NCBI RefSeq assembly: GCF_963678635.1 | Contig: NC_087069.1 | Coordinates: forward strand, 46,828,276 to 46,892,275 | DNA from: Symsagittifera roscoffensis | Taxonomy: Eukaryota; Xenacoelomorpha; Acoela; Convolutidae | DNA length: 64,000 nucleotides | Reading direction: 5' to 3' | In this document: piece after piece, positions 12,201 through 24,028 of the stretch | Layout: each line of letters starts with the position of its first letter | How positions within the stretch are numbered: the first letter of the stretch is position 1 | The notes under the pieces: generated by a model | Seen by the model: the letters and a program-made list of their open reading frames with translations, nothing else | Database searches by the model: none | What the model was told of the DNA's origin: nothing | Program-made: the position numbers and the translations under genes

Positions 12201-12535
12201 GGGTTATTAATCAACTATAATTGATTAAAATTTTTTTCGTTTGATTATATTTTGATTTCAAAAGGAGAGATTATAATGGATTATTAATAGATGATTAAAA
12301 TAGATTTTTTTCTGAAGTTTAAAAAGAATGGTATTTAAATCATAATATGCTCGAGTATTAACGGTGGAAAATGGATGCGGGTACTTTAAAAATCAAGTGA
12401 TCAAGGTTTAACTTCGATTTTATAGTGCCAAACACGATAACCACAAAACCAACAGAAACGACGGTGGCACCAGTCAAAAAACCCACGACTTGTCATTCAG
12501 GAAGAGTACCACGAGCTGCTTTCAACGAATTCTGA
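6250..12535 (+). CDS. Secreted cysteine-rich protein, paralogue 1 (four exons)
   Basis: I predict four exons: 6250-6316, 8414-8602, 8971-9141 and 12426-12535, giving 178 aa. Exon 1 encodes a signal peptide (MAAFYFLAILLGAVQS). Exon 2 has eight cysteines spaced C-x5-C-x5-C-x4-C-x4-C-x7-C-x5-C-x4-C. Exon 3 has eight spaced C-x5-C-x5-C-x6-C-x4-C-x5-C-x7-C-x9-C (CVRKPCKEDKDCVYP in the middle). Exon 4 encodes a Thr/Pro/Lys-rich tail with one cysteine, ending AAFNEF before TGA. All three introns are phase 1 and the codon arithmetic closes exactly. Donors are GTTGGT (weak), GTAAGT and GTAAGC; acceptors are TTTTAAG, TTTTTGCAG and TTTATAG. Gene 2 (49515-61087) has the same design and cysteine spacing, which supports the model independently. 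The domains recall EB-type or Dickkopf-like extracellular cysteine modules, but I cannot name the family. Probable secreted protein; function unknown. Confidence 0.75.
6347..6788. mobile_element. Inverted-repeat element in intron 1 of gene 1
   Basis: Ends read CAGTGGCGTGTTC and, reverse-complemented, CAGTTGCGTGCCG, so it has short terminal inverted repeats. The interior has G-rich (left) and C-rich (right) tracts facing inward, like family C. Bases 6600-6760 are shared with 185-330 near the window start. No transposase. ORFs crossing this element are chance frames. Confidence 0.55.
8881..8900. other. Short AT-repeat before exon 3 of gene 1
   Basis: A small TATATATATAA tract lies about 80 bp upstream of exon 3. 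It is within an intron, so I do not read it as a promoter. Confidence 0.2.
10020..10180. repeat. Palindrome-rich TATAATCGATTATA repeat cluster
   Basis: Several imperfect copies of the self-complementary motif ATTATAATCGATTATAAT and its variants (TTGATTATAATTG, GATTTATAATCGATTAC, TCAATTATAATCTC) lie within about 150 bp. Similar clusters occur at 12093-12306, 24029-24221, 24630-24830 and 40798-40950. They look like arms of hairpin-forming miniature elements (see the complete one at 24029-24221). Confidence 0.5.
10499..11972. mobile_element. MITE family A, longest copy (1.47 kb)
   Basis: The ends are CATTACGAGGCAAAACTGTG and the inverted TGCACAGTTTGGCCTCGTAA. The subterminal text matches the shorter copies (GCGGATTCCGCAAC left, TGTCTCTGGAATTCAGGAAC right). 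Between them the element is filled with many direct and inverted copies of a roughly 10-base motif, GGAATCCGCA. This is the largest family A copy here and could be close to a fuller element, but I see no transposase. It lies within intron 3 of gene 1. Confidence 0.65.
12093..12306. repeat. Palindrome-rich TATAATCGATTATA repeat cluster
   Basis: Repeated ATTATAATCGATTATAAT-like words in gene 1's last intron, about 120 bases before the terminal exon. Same type as the cluster at 10020. Confidence 0.45.
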
Positions 12536-14214
12536 ACGTCACACAGAACTATAAAAACAATGTGAATTTTAAACACCAAGCCAACTAAGGATTTAAAAAA
12601 CTGAGAAAAAGATGAATTTTATTAAGAGGCAATTTGATTGAGGTTGAACCGTTATACATATTTGTTCATCTAATTTTGGAGAACAACTCTGTCAAAAAAG
12701 ATATATTTTACATTTGGTTCCTCTCAACCTATATGTAATTGGTTCCCCGCATATATGCTTAGTTCCTTTCAAGAAAAGTACAAAGTCTTTATGCGCAAAA
12801 TCAAAGTAAAAAAAACTTATTCAATTGTTGTGTTTATTGCAACGCTCTCTTTATAGATTTTTTTGCCATTTAGTTTTTTAGTCAGCGGTTGTAGTTGTTC
12901 GGAATATGAATGAGGAGAGCTAGTACTTCTATGCTAGTGGGATGACTGGGTGGCATTGTCACTGACTTGAATTGAAACCACGCCAAGAACAAAGAAAGTA
13001 TTCTGTTTTCTAGAGCATGTAGGATGGTATGTTTCTGCAGACAAAAAAAGTAAAAAACAAATCGTAAAGACCAGAACTTTTTTTAAAAAAGAAGAAAGCA
13101 GCGCAACGAACATGTCAATCATTATCGAAATAGTCATTATTGTATTGTGCCACCGCACGCTCACAGTGCCAGAAAACACTTTTCTTTTGTAATTGAAAGT
13201 TCATAAATCAGCCTTTCAGTCGTTCCCTTTGTCAGAACGTTCCCATCCGGCTCTTTTATAACGTGTAGTTTTTTTTGTTCACATTAACTTTGTTTCTTGC
13301 CCCCTGTGAATCAATTTTCATCATGGAACACTTCGAAACCGGAGCTTCAAGTAAAAAAAAGTATTAATAGTTGCTCTTTTCAGTTTTTGAACTATAAGAT
13401 GAGGTTGAGAATACAGACCGTAGTTTTACGGTAGAAGAGATGGTTTTTTGTAAGACTGATCATTCTTAAATTCGGAGATAAGCCCCAACAAAAAAGAGAA
13501 GCCTGTAATGTAAGTGACTTTAACACCAAGTTGCTGCAGCATAAGTGTCTGCTGCAAGAGCCCGCCAGTCTCTTGATATATACACATTGGTACAAATCAA
13601 CATTATAACCTTATACGCGGATAGGACATTTTTACATTAGCATTAAAGCCTTTTCCCCACAAACTTTTCAAATGAAGGTTTTATATAGACTGCTAATTTT
13701 ATACCAGTTCTTTTTTTGAGCATCTACTTTTTTTTCAACATTGCTTTTTTACAGGTCACTGGATTTCGCGCAATCTAAGCATTTTTTTCATTTGATTGCT
13801 ACTTGTTCTTTTTGATGGCAATTTTTTGTTGCTGCTCTGTTTATTGGTGCAAACTTTAGAGAGATTCTTTACATAATTTACAAAAAAAGTTTTGATTTTT
13901 TTACATTTAAGTTTTTCATGTTATTACTGCTTCATAGGCCTTAAAAAGCAATCAAAAAATTCAGGGCTTGGCTCTGATAAGAGCAGTCTTGTTTTAATTC
14001 AAATCAACAGGTTTCGAAAGAATTACACGAAATACTTTTTTTACTTTTGGGTATCCGCAAATGAGTGCCCAATCTGCAACAGGCGTTTTCTATTTCGCAG
14101 GTAATTGAATTTAGCGTTTTTATTACAACTGTGATTGAAATTACAGAAAGTTTATAAATCATTCAAAAAGTATTGTTTTGCTGAGTTTAAATTTGAAAAA
14201 ATATTTCACCTCTG
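12536..14214. other. Downstream of gene 1, mostly non-coding
   Basis: No firm gene; a weak small secreted ORF is listed separately. Bases about 13930-14010 (GGGCTTGGCTCTGATAAGAG then CAGTCTTGTTTTAATT) are a partial copy of the end of repeat R1, suggesting that two R1 copies lie close together. Confidence 0.35.
12934..13113 (-). CDS. Possible small secreted peptide (weak)
   Basis: Reading from an internal ATG, this frame gives 59 aa that begin with a convincing signal-peptide-like stretch (MFVALLSSFLKKVLVFTICF then LLFLSAETYHPTC). The remainder is a short tail with one further cysteine-poor segment (VVSIQVSDNATQSSH). The same frame stays open upstream by another 22 codons. No relative in the window, no splice-site support and no family match are visible. 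An AT-rich genome yields hydrophobic ORFs by chance, so this is a candidate only. Confidence 0.2.
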   Translation of the reverse strand: MFVALLSSFLKKVLVFTICFLLFLSAETYHPTCSRKQNTFFVLGVVSIQVSDNATQSSH

Positions 14215-14600
14215 ATCATTTTTTGTAAGGTTATGTGGTTTTAAAGATTGCCATTTTGGCCAAATTGGGACAATTACCGCGCGATATATTTCGCGCTATT
14301 AACGCGTAAGCGGAGAGTTAATCGGTCTTAGAAATCGTTCCAAATTGATTGAGGGAAGCTTGTTTGCCAGATTTGATTTGTTAATATGAGAAAAATTGAT
14401 CACTTTGTACTTTATATGGCGTGTGGGAGGGATGAATTTCGAAAAAAGAAGATTTTATTTTTTTTTTACAATTTTTATTACTCTTAATTTTTGCTCCAAG
14501 TTCTTTTTCGCTCCATGAACCTTAAAATCAGTCGGAACATTTAGGGCTTCGCACTGATACGAGCAGTCTTGTTTCGATTTAAACCTTGTTGCCAGTGAAT
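14215..14600 (+). repeat. Dispersed repeat R1, copy 1
   Basis: About 380 bp containing a distinctive CpG-bearing block (ACCGCGCGATATATTTCGCG then CTATTAACGCGTAAGCGG) and a distal block (GCTTCGCACTGATACGAGCA then GTCTTGTTTCGA). The same blocks occur inverted at 56595-56960, and a relic lies at 3495-3600. The class is unknown; no terminal repeats were convincing. Confidence 0.6.
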
Positions 14601-15109
14601 TTTTTTAATCGCCAACCGATGTGCTCAGGAAAAAAAAACAGCTTAAAAATGTGGGAAAGTAAAAGCACTGTTAATGCAAATGATAATTTAGAGAGGTTTA
14701 AAAGATTTCATTGAAAAGAAACAGTGAAAAACTTGTTTCTTATTTTATTTTACTTGATTACGATCCATTACTGTTGTTTGCCAATGTTACTAGAGGCAGC
14801 GAACTCGAAGAGAAGGATAGTGTTCTAATTGGTAGTCGAACAAACTTAACTTAAATCCAAAAATAGAAAATCAATCAACGGTGTGATGTATTCTTCAATT
14901 TTTTAATCGCAATTATGAGAAAAGACAAAGATTTACTCTGAGTCTTTTGCGAAACCGCAAAAAAAAATTTGAGGAAAAGGAAGAATTATTTACAAACAAA
15001 AAAAAATTAACAACTGATCAAAGTAAAAAATATGACAATGATGAAAACTATCAAGCATAGCAATATGCCACAAGGCAAGCACGTTTCACAAATAGGCTTA
15101 AAACTTACT

Positions 15110-16068
15110 GGGTTGACCAAAAATGCTTATCATACAATTCACATAAATGGGAAATTTTCTTTTCATACAATTTCATACAATTCCATACGTACAGAAAAAT
15201 GTATGAAAACTCTATAATAAACATTTTCCCATAAATGGAAATTAAATAATAGGTGTTTTCTCCATAAACCAAAAAAAAATTTTTTTTTCTAAAATTATTT
15301 CCTGGAAAATTTTGGGTTGTGTTTGCAACCGAACACAAGTGACAAAGACCTTGGTTACTCAAAGCACCAAAGGTTGGACGGTCTTGCATTAACAATGCAT
15401 AAAAAACTACCTGAATTGTCTTCCAGATGTCTTTCACAATTGATATAACAAAAAAAAACTTTTAATTTTTGGTTAAAATTTTCAGTGATGATTATTTTAA
15501 ATTTTTGAATTTCCAAATCATCAGACATTGATCAAGGCATACATAAACACACCATACAAAAGAAATAGGAATTTTCAACGTTTTTGAAAAAAATAGCCGA
15601 GTGAAAAGAAAAAAAACAATATTATCGTATCCAGGACTACGTAATGCACACAAAAAATTAAATTTTGCATGCAAAAAAAAAATTTTTGAAAAATTTTTGC
15701 GTACAAAGTTCGATTTGCGGTTGAAAAAAAATTAAAAAAATTGGGGGCAAATTTTCAAAATTACTTGAAAAACTTTTTGTGTCGCCATCAAAAACTGCCA
15801 GTCATACAATTTTCATATGTGGAAATTGTATGGAAAGCTTTCTTTTCAAAAAAAAAATTAAATCAGTTTTTTTTTGTCACCAGTCTGTTCAACTGTTCTC
15901 AAAAAGCCGCAGAAATGGTTCAATTTTTTTGCTTTTGTTTTTCGAAAATGTATGAAAATTGTATGACAAGCATTTTCTTCATACACCTGATGTATGGATT
16001 AGTATGATAAAGATTTTTGTTGTATGGAATTGTATGATAAGCATTTACGGTGTATGGGGGGTCAACCC
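15110..16068 (+). mobile_element. Family B inverted-repeat element, complete copy
   Basis: A roughly 960-bp element whose ends are inverted copies: GGGTTGACC...ATGCTTATCATACAATTC at the left and GTATGATAAGCATTT...GGGGGGTCAACCC at the right. Many nested ATACAATT/AATTGTAT words lie inside each arm. Its right half matches 901-1480 reverse-complemented. No transposase is seen, so it is a non-autonomous DNA transposon of uncertain superfamily. Confidence 0.65.
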
Positions 16069-17433
16069 GGGTTAACTGGCAATATTTATCTAATTTGAGA
16101 AACAAATAACACAAAAAAAAATGAACAAGGTTTGAAATCCTTCTTTGACTGAGCCTTTTTTGACTGAGCCCAATCAAGAAACATTCCCTGTCGCTTTTTA
16201 TCGCCCTGGCTCAAAAATTTTTTCCAGGGGGCAATGTTCATCAGCTCCTTGAACAATTCAAGATGTTCTTAGTCAAATGATCTTCTCATCATATTGCTGA
16301 AGTTCATAGTTGTCTGATCTGCATTTTGTTCTGGGTGAGGTGGTTTGCCAATCAATCAAGTCATCGATGTTTGGATGAATTCGGCGTGCTCCTAAAACTG
16401 AGTCGATCACCTGCCTGTTGTAGCCTGAACACTCATCGCATTTTTGCCAAAAGATGCGGAGTTTCTCGCTTGATAATCATTGTGTTTGGCGTTTGGAATC
16501 ATCACATGATTATTGTCTAACAGCACATCATTTCGTTGAAAAAGCTGATACTGATCAAACCTGCACCAAACGTGATCACATGAAAGTAACAAAAGTGATC
16601 GACAAATTTTTTTTTCTGTTAAGCAGGGAGAAACAAAATTTGATTGTTTTTTTTTGAAGACTCCATTCGTCCATAAACTTGACCAAAGATACATAGCGAT
16701 GTTTTCGAATAGATTTTAATGTTCATAATGTTCATAATGTCCATGATCCAATGTTCATAATGCTCATAATAATCATGATCCAATCTTGATCTAGGCTGGT
16801 GCGACCGAGTCGACAACTTTTTTTCGATTTTCGGAATTTTGCAGCCAAAAATTTTCGTTAAACATGACATTGTCTAATTTAAATTTTTTAAATTTTGAAA
16901 AAGTCTATGAAATTCCCCCAAAATCCATTTTTATGGGTGATGACAATCAATTATTTGGGTTAAGTTTTTTGCCAATAAATGAAATTAAGGTGCGGATTGG
17001 TATATTTTACGTAGTGACGATAGCCATTCTATTAAAATTTGGGGTCTGTAGTTGAGTTTTGGGGTAAAGAATCTGAATTTTTTGTCAGTTTTGACTTTTT
17101 TCTGTTTTGTTTGCAATAAGTCTCGGGTTGATATATTTTGTTTCGTGGTTTCTTGACTGTAAATTTTGATGAAATTTTGCCATAGTTGTATGGTGTTTGA
17201 TAAAAATCCTCAAGAAATAAAACAAAAGCAACACTAGATACAGTGAAAACTATAAATACTTAATAAAGGTGTGTGAATGAGTTAAGTTTTGTTGACATCA
17301 AAATGTGAGTACTATCAGAGATAACGATATTAACTCCTCATTTCCTTAAAAATATTTTGTTATCATAACTTCATGTGTACGATTTTTTTCAGTGAAAATT
17401 TACCTAGAGAAAAAGTTTAGACATTACAAGAAT
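16069..17433. other. Non-coding, AT-rich
   Basis: No supported gene. A short tandem of GTTCATAAT / CATGATCCAAT words occupies about 16715-16790. Confidence 0.35.
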
Positions 17434-17643
17434 TGTGCAAATACCACTGGTAAATTATGACTAATTAATTAATGTTAAAATGAATCAAATAAAAAAAATT
17501 TAAAACTCTTAAAAATAAACTTTTTTTCTTTATTTCAATGGGAAGTCCAATGGTCCAATGGACTTCGAATAGACGTGACAGGTAGGTATTTAATTAAGAA
17601 CAAAAGGTCAGGATTAACAAGAAATGAAAGCTCAATCAGAACA
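17434..17643 (-). repeat. LTR (downstream copy) of the gypsy-type element
   Basis: Aligns with 22938-23139 from TGTGCAAA to a shared CAATCA.AACA end. The exact inner boundary is uncertain: a pyrimidine-rich tract at about 17705 could be the polypurine tract read on the + strand, which would lengthen the LTR by some 60 bp. Confidence 0.7.
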
Positions 17644-18105
17644 TTCCAAAAAGCATGAAAAGTTTGTATCTGCAAATAGTATAAGTAGTCCGATTACGAA
17701 CATACTCCTTTCTCACTTCACATCACGAGTAACGAACTAGAAACAAAATGTAACTCACTTACTCCACACCATGGAATATACAGAAGATACACAAGTGTAC
17801 GCGGAGATGCATATGGCAGTAATCTACAGGCTGCATCAAATTCATACAGATATATACAGGCAAGATTAAGTTTACTGTACAATTGGGGTTATGTAAAAAA
17901 ACGTATATTTACACAAAATTATCCCTTGGATATGACTAATTTACTAAGTTACAATTCGGTAAAAGGAAATAAAAGCTCTACAATACCCGAGAGGTATGAT
18001 AAAAAGACAAAAAGTTTGATCACCATAGCACTAAGTAAAACTAATTTAGCCGCTACAAAATAGCTAATCCATACAAAAAAAACAAAAATAGATGAAAAGT
18101 TTTGA

Positions 18106-18851
18106 TTAGTTTTTGTTAAAGTTTTTGTGAAAAAATTCCGCCTTAATTCTTGTCTCTGAGTCTATAATGGATGAAAAGTCGCTATCTGGTTGTGTCTCGT
18201 TAAGGTGGGAATCGATCTCCGGTGAGCAAAGGACTACTAGTTGAGGCTCCAGAGTTGACTGGGGTGTTGTTGAGCACTGTAGTGCCCCAATGGAGTCAGA
18301 AATGACGACGGTGAATTCCATTGGAATTGTCCTTGAAGTTTTTTAGCGGGTGATTTTATCGCAGGCATAAATGAGATTAGTGGCTCTTCGTCCGAATCCT
18401 CCACCAAAAATAATTCTTCCAATTGACGAACTTTATCCACAAAGCTTCTTTCATCGTAGAATTTAGGGGGGCCAGGGTTTCTTCGAGGTCTGGAATAGCT
18501 AGGGGAAATCTGTGTAGTCAGGTTTGGCTTTTCTGGAGAGCTCTTGATGTGGATTGGGTAGTCGTTTGTGCCCAAAGGTAGATTGGTATTTCCAGAGGAC
18601 TCCTGGTCGTCCGTTAACAGTTGTCTTGAAGAATCTAAATAACTTTCAATAGTGAGAGGTTGTTAAATCGATTTTACACCTGAGTCTGACCCTAGGTAAT
18701 CTTTCAAGATGTTATCCCAGTGGTCTAAGTCTAACTTGGACGTAGGTTCTGAGGCAGAAGACAGGAAACCTTTTGACGGGAATGTCTGAGCTTTTCTTCT
18801 CTTAGCAGTTGAAGTCTGCAAGGTTCTTCTAGAAGAGGAAGGTCCCGCCAT
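18106..18851 (-). other. 3' ORF region of the gypsy-type element
   Basis: Open stretches here encode Ser/Pro-rich, charged sequence (SYSRPRRNPGPPKFYDER, LVEDSDEEPLISFMP) lying between the integrase-like part and the downstream LTR. It could be the tail of pol or an extra ORF. I recognise no domain. Part of the fossil. Confidence 0.4.
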
Positions 18852-19921
18852 TTTGGAGTCCAGTTTTTTTAGCTGGAGTATGTCTCTTTCTTTTCCCTGC
18901 TAATTCATCAACGTTAAATAAGGTATTCGATCAACTTGCAAATTTATTTGGTGCCATTGGTTGTTTTGTCTTGAGGGCGCGGTCTGATTTTCTGAGGACG
19001 TGCCCGTTCTCGTGTTACTGTGTGATCAGTGTCTGATAGTATTTTTCTGTTAAGGGGCTAAAAGTTTGATTGTCCTTCTTTCCTTCAGTCTTTTTAATCC
19101 AGCTACCTCCTTGAGTGAAAGGGTTTGACAGAGGAACTCTTATTGCAACTGGAGTTGATTTGTCCGTGTGGTCACTCTCATAGCCTTTTTTGTATAATTT
19201 TGTCTAAGTAGCCGTCCTCAGTTTCGTCGTTGGCTCCTCAATCGTTGGGTCTTGTCTTCGCCATGATCGACTTCCCTTTATCTGATTCAATTGCGTTTGG
19301 GGATCTGTTAAATGTTTTAGAAACGGCGTACATCCAATGGATGGTTGTTTTGTCGAGCAGAGATTCCAGATGATTTTATCACTGGCTGAATCCAATGTTG
19401 ATTAAGGTTCATTAAAAGACACCGCCATAAGTTTTGCTTTCACCGTTTAAATTAGGCGTTCAACGACGCCATTGGATCTGTGGTACCCCACGGTGAAAAA
19501 GATTAAGTTGATATTGTTCTTCTCAAAGAAATTTTTTAAATCGTTTGATAAGAAACATGTCCCATGAATACTCTAAATGAATTTTGAAGCATAAATAGAT
19601 TCCAGTAATCAGTCAAAAAGGAAAGAGTTGCCGCGGTAAAGGTGTTATTTACAACTTTCGCCGAAGGAATTTTTGTGAATCTTTTTATACAGAGCAATAA
19701 GTATTTCGAAAAGCCCCATTTGTTATCCAGTGGACCAGCGAAGTCTAAGTTAATTTCTTTGTAAATTCCGATAGTTTCTGCGTGCTTGCCGAACCCAAAG
19801 TAACTTTTAAATTCTTACCGGCTTCTAGACCTTGAGAGCAATTTCTTTGGTAGTAAATTTCTCTGTACAGATGTGGCCACCAAATATTTTCTGCCAGTGC
19901 CTTCATGCCGAACTGTCTGGG

Positions 19922-21437
19922 TTATGTTTCGTGTATTAGTCTCATAAATGGCAATCTTAGAGCTGCCGGAACGAATAATTTTTTTATCGTTAAATGGTAA
20001 TCCCTTTTCAAATGTATGTCTCTTTTAAATGTTTTTAGGTAAGCTCCAAGCTTATTCAGTGGAGTCCCATTTTTGACTGCGGTTCTTGCTTCTTCTAAAA
20101 TTTCCACCTCATTTGTCATAAGTTGAATTAATTTATTAAAGCAATGGTCTGCAAACGATAACGGGGAAGATGGTAATTTCAGGTCCTCTTTGTATTTAGA
20201 AAGTTAGGTTTTATGAATTGGGGAAATAGGTTTGTTATCGAATTTAATAGATATTCGTTGGATGTTCTCAATGACTGATAATTTTTGGATAGAAGCTGAA
20301 GGATGCCTATATTTTTGGATTTAGGTCAGGAAGTGAGTTTAAAAAAGATAGTATAAATAAAAAGAAATAAGCTTTCTCTGAAAGTTGAAGTTTTCTAAAT
20401 ATGAATTTTGAAAGGTCTAGTGGAATGCAACTTTTTGTGCTAGAATCTGAACGCGAGTGATTTCAATTGCAGATTCTTATTGTTTCAGTGACGTAATTCA
20501 GAATATGCGCGAAGAACGACGGTTGGATGAGTAGTAATTTTTCGTTGTACACATAGTATATACACATAAATTGTCAATTATTTTGTTGATTGTTGCAACC
20601 ACGCAATCGTTGTCGTTATGTGGTGATGGGAGGGCTTTTCCAGAAGGTAAGCTGAATAATAGATCGGTAAATCCAATTTCCTATCCTGGTATATGTCTTA
20701 CTTTAAAATTGTAAAGTAAAAGTCTATTTACCCAACGTGTCAATCTTCTGTGCATGGTTTTTCTACCGTGATTAGCATTTAATTCGGATAAAAGAGCCCT
20801 ATGGTCGGTCGCGATTTCAAACTCAGAACCGTATAAATAACTCTTAAAGTGTTCTGTTGCCCAGACTACTTCTAAGAATTCAAGTTCATTGGTTGAATTT
20901 TTCATTTCATGAGTGTTTGAATATCTCGAAGCGAAGGCAATAGCTATCCACGCTTCATCGTCCCATTGCTCCAAAGTAGAATCTAATCCGCTGTGGGTTG
21001 CGCCTCTTTTCAATCTTGAAAGTCTTTTCATATCGAAGTGGTTTTTTTTCGGTAATGTTGATAATTTTCGTTTGTAAGTCTTTAAAAGCCAAGGTGTGGA
21101 ATGTTCCCAATGGTATACTGATTTCTTGTTTGAAAGTGGTCTTTTTGAAGCGCACAGTGTACGACTTTAATGTACTGATTTATTGATCGGAAGAACGAAT
21201 TTAATTCTTAAAAATTTTTTTCGTATTCGGGAGACTTTTTTTGAATCTGCTTTTCCTATCAATGGTTTTACCCCTGCATTCAAAATTTGAAGCCCAATCA
21301 TTCGATATTTTTTGTAAAAATGTACATTTTTCCCATTTGACTACCATTTTCTTGTTTTCTAAGATTTTCTTTTTTTCGATAAGAGGTCTTGGTGTTTTTC
21401 CAGAGAGCCTTTTGAGGCAATTTTGATATCGTAACAA
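19922..21437 (-). other. pol region: RT tail, RNase H, integrase-like part
   Basis: The RNase H part is clear: EQWDDEAWIAIAFASR, STNELEFLEVVWATEHFKSY, FEIATDHRALLSEL and FKVRHIPG are the standard Ty3/gypsy landmarks in order. Upstream, KWEKCTFLQ resembles the end of the reverse transcriptase (KxxKCxF). Downstream, a segment ending LPFMRLIHET fits the region before the integrase zinc-binding domain. Together these fix the family and the - orientation. Fossil with multiple breaks. Confidence 0.75.
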
Positions 21438-22401
21438 TTTGTAGAAGGTATATTCTTTAGAAGGGAATTAATGGTTTGAAATATCCCTCAAACCAGATAA
21501 TCCGGTTAAGAATCGGTACGGCGCAGTAGTTTCCCTCCCAGAATACTAAAGTTACATTGTTTGCTTGTGTTGTTGCATAGTTTTAGTTGACTGTATGTGT
21601 TTCGCAGATCCAAACTACTATACCACACCTCCCCCGATTTTCTTGTTTGAAAGTTGTAACGAGATAATGTCGATCAATTCATGCATTTGGTTTCGTTTTT
21701 ACTTTGATCGTTTAGCAATTCTGAATGTAGTGCTAATTTTTTTGCACCGTCTTTTTTCAGAGTGATGACTATTGAGCTTAAACAGCAATCTTTGTCGCAT
21801 TTTTCCAATTTGATGTTGTGCCCTTCTTTTTCCGTTCTTTTCAAGTCTGCGTTTACATTTTCTTACAAATGAAGGGGGTATTCTTCTACCCTTGGATTGG
21901 ATTGGTTTAATAAGAGAGTGAAAAAGTGAAATTTTTTGATTCAATAGAATTTTTTCAACTCTTGTAAAAAGGCCTTTGAATTGTTTTTACAAGTTTAGGG
22001 TTGTAATCGTTTGAATGTTTACGCATGCCTGGGGCTGAGACGTTGTTGACTGGAAGGAGTCATTGATTTTGAGCGATTTCCTTGCCGATTCTTGGCAGAT
22101 TATCATTCTCTAATTTGTTCCTCTCATGTCCCGACGTGATAAAAATGGGGTTTCCACAGAAATCTATCCGTTGGATCGAGTTGGAACCACAATCTGTGCA
22201 ATTTTGTTGATAGTATCGTTGGTGAACCCACAATAGAGTGCTCGTGTTTTCTTATCGACAGGAAGTATTTTCAACAAAGGATATCTTACACATACCGCTT
22301 AGTTTTAGTTCGGCAGGACGTTTTTTTTTTCAAGAAACTGACCGGGCTGGCGTCTGGTATATTCAAATTCACAATTGCGCCCTTGCCTATCCCGATAATA
22401 A

Positions 22402-22927
22402 CTAGCTTTGAACTCTGTCTTTTTGTTTTCGGCGCAAAATTTTGTACCGCTCGAAGTTTATATTGGGGGGATTTACAATTGCGGCTTGCAGGACATCAAA
22501 ATAATCTTTGAAGGAGACTGACAATACTTTCACTCTAGGGTGCTTCTGTGAAAATACTCTCTTTTCTTCAGATCCAAGGGCTAGGTATAAAATCGATCTT
22601 ACTTTTTTATCCGCCTCGAATTTTCTCATGCCTCCGATTGTTGGTTTCTCCTCCGCGGTTTTTTATCCTCAGCGTTCTCATAAACTTTCAAGGCCTCCGT
22701 GGCTCTCCTCTGAGTTTCAGTTTCTGACTCTTGGGCGCCTTCTAAAATGGGATATCATTTTCCGACTCCACTGGATCTTTCAGATTATCAATGTCAATAT
22801 TCCCTTTGGCTCTTATTGCCAAGTGTAATTGATCTATCCAGTTACTCCCATGGGTTGGTGGTTCAATAGTGTGATTTGGCCAAAAGGCGGGAATTCCCCG
22901 CAAATTCGAACCTGATGACTGCGCCAA
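22402..22927 (-). other. gag-like region of the gypsy-type element
   Basis: The first open stretch inside the upstream LTR starts MAQSSGSNLRGIPAFWP and continues with GSNWIDQLHLAIRAKG. A following stretch (VRSILYLALGSEEKRVFSQK) has the helical, charged look of a capsid protein. Assignment rests mainly on position and composition. Fossil. Confidence 0.5.
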
Positions 22928-22937
22928 CAGAAGAAGT

Positions 22938-23139
22938 GTGCAAATGCCACTGGTAAATTAAGACTAACTAATGTAAATTTGAAAAGAATAAAATAAAGAT
23001 GTTTGATTTAAAACTGTTTTTCTTCATCTCAGTCGAAAAGTAATGCGAACTCCAATGGACTTCAAATAGACGTGACAGGCAGGTATTTAATGAAGAACAA
23101 AAGTCAAGATTGATAAGAAGTAAAAACACAATCACAACA
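22938..23139 (-). repeat. LTR (upstream copy) of the gypsy-type element
   Basis: Partner of 17434-17643. The element's internal start lies just below 22938, next to the primer-binding-site-like TTGGCGCAGTCATCAGG (- strand). Confidence 0.7.
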
Positions 23140-24028
23140 GGACAAGGATATTTGAATTTCAGAACTCTGCTATTCTGCAAAGGAAACTTGAAAAAACAGG
23201 TGTATTAGTTTTTTTAGAGTTATAATGTTTCGCTATATTTGTGTACGTGATTTTGTTATAAATCTAAAATGATTTGACTAGTTTGAAAAAAAACGGTCTT
23301 CAGTGTTGTAGTGTAGTATCGTTCGGAATCAAACAGGATGATGAAATTAAGGACTAGAATCAGCGTTAAAGCATAGTGCGAAACCTAGATTTAATGAAAA
23401 GTATATGCTACTTATTTTAACAATTTGATTGTTAATTTTTCTCGGGAGTCGTTACGTGCTATGTGTGCTTATCCTAAATAATTATTCGTCGATTGTATGT
23501 TATCGACCTTCAATTTTAGCATTCAGTATTTAAATTTGCCAAATGCATTAAATTATCTCTTCTTTTTCTTTTTTCTTAGTTTATGCTAAGTTTATCACCA
23601 TCTTCAGGTTTTTTTGAATTAAAACTCTCCGACCAGTATATAGGTATAAAATTGGTTGCTATTCAGATGTTTTTTCACTTGTAAAGTCTGTTACAAAAAA
23701 TAATCCTAAAGCTGATTATCTTAATGGAACGAAAAACCTGATTTAAAATCCTTTTTAGTGGTGAAACATTGAAAAAAACACGATAACAATTTTTTGCCAG
23801 ATCTAGTTAAATGAGCTCGAAAGAAGTTGCCTTGTCATTCTAATACGAACAAATTACCAAGCTAGCTTAGAATAATTTTAGCTGTCGACAATCAGTTTTT
23901 GAAGCTAGCTTTTTTTTGAAGCTAGCTTTCTACGCTTGCTTCTACGCTTCTCTATTTTATTACTTCGTCAGCGCTACGAGTTGCAAATGTTCTGGATTTT
24001 GACTCTACCCTGATTGGAGTTGCATGAA
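23140..24028. other. Non-coding, AT-rich
   Basis: No supported gene. Short direct repeats GAAGCTAGCTT and CTACGCTT occur near 23900-23950. Confidence 0.35.

Larger units (their letters stand above)
17434..23139 (-). mobile_element. Ty3/gypsy-type LTR retrotransposon, old and broken
   Basis: Two direct repeats of about 200-210 bp bound the element: 17434-17643 and 22938-23139, both starting TGTGCAAATNCCACTGGTAA and sharing GGACTTC(G/A)AATAGACGTGA. By eye they are only about 75-80% alike with indels, so the insertion is old. On the - strand the order is gag-like (about 22400-22927), reverse transcriptase C-terminal part and RNase H (about 20680-21440), integrase-like (about 19920-20120), then a further ORF region (about 18100-18850). 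Just inside the upstream LTR the - strand reads TTGGCGCAGTCATCAGG, which suits a tRNA primer-binding site. It carries many breaks (well over ten) and is a fossil. No target-site duplication could be assigned. Confidence 0.8.
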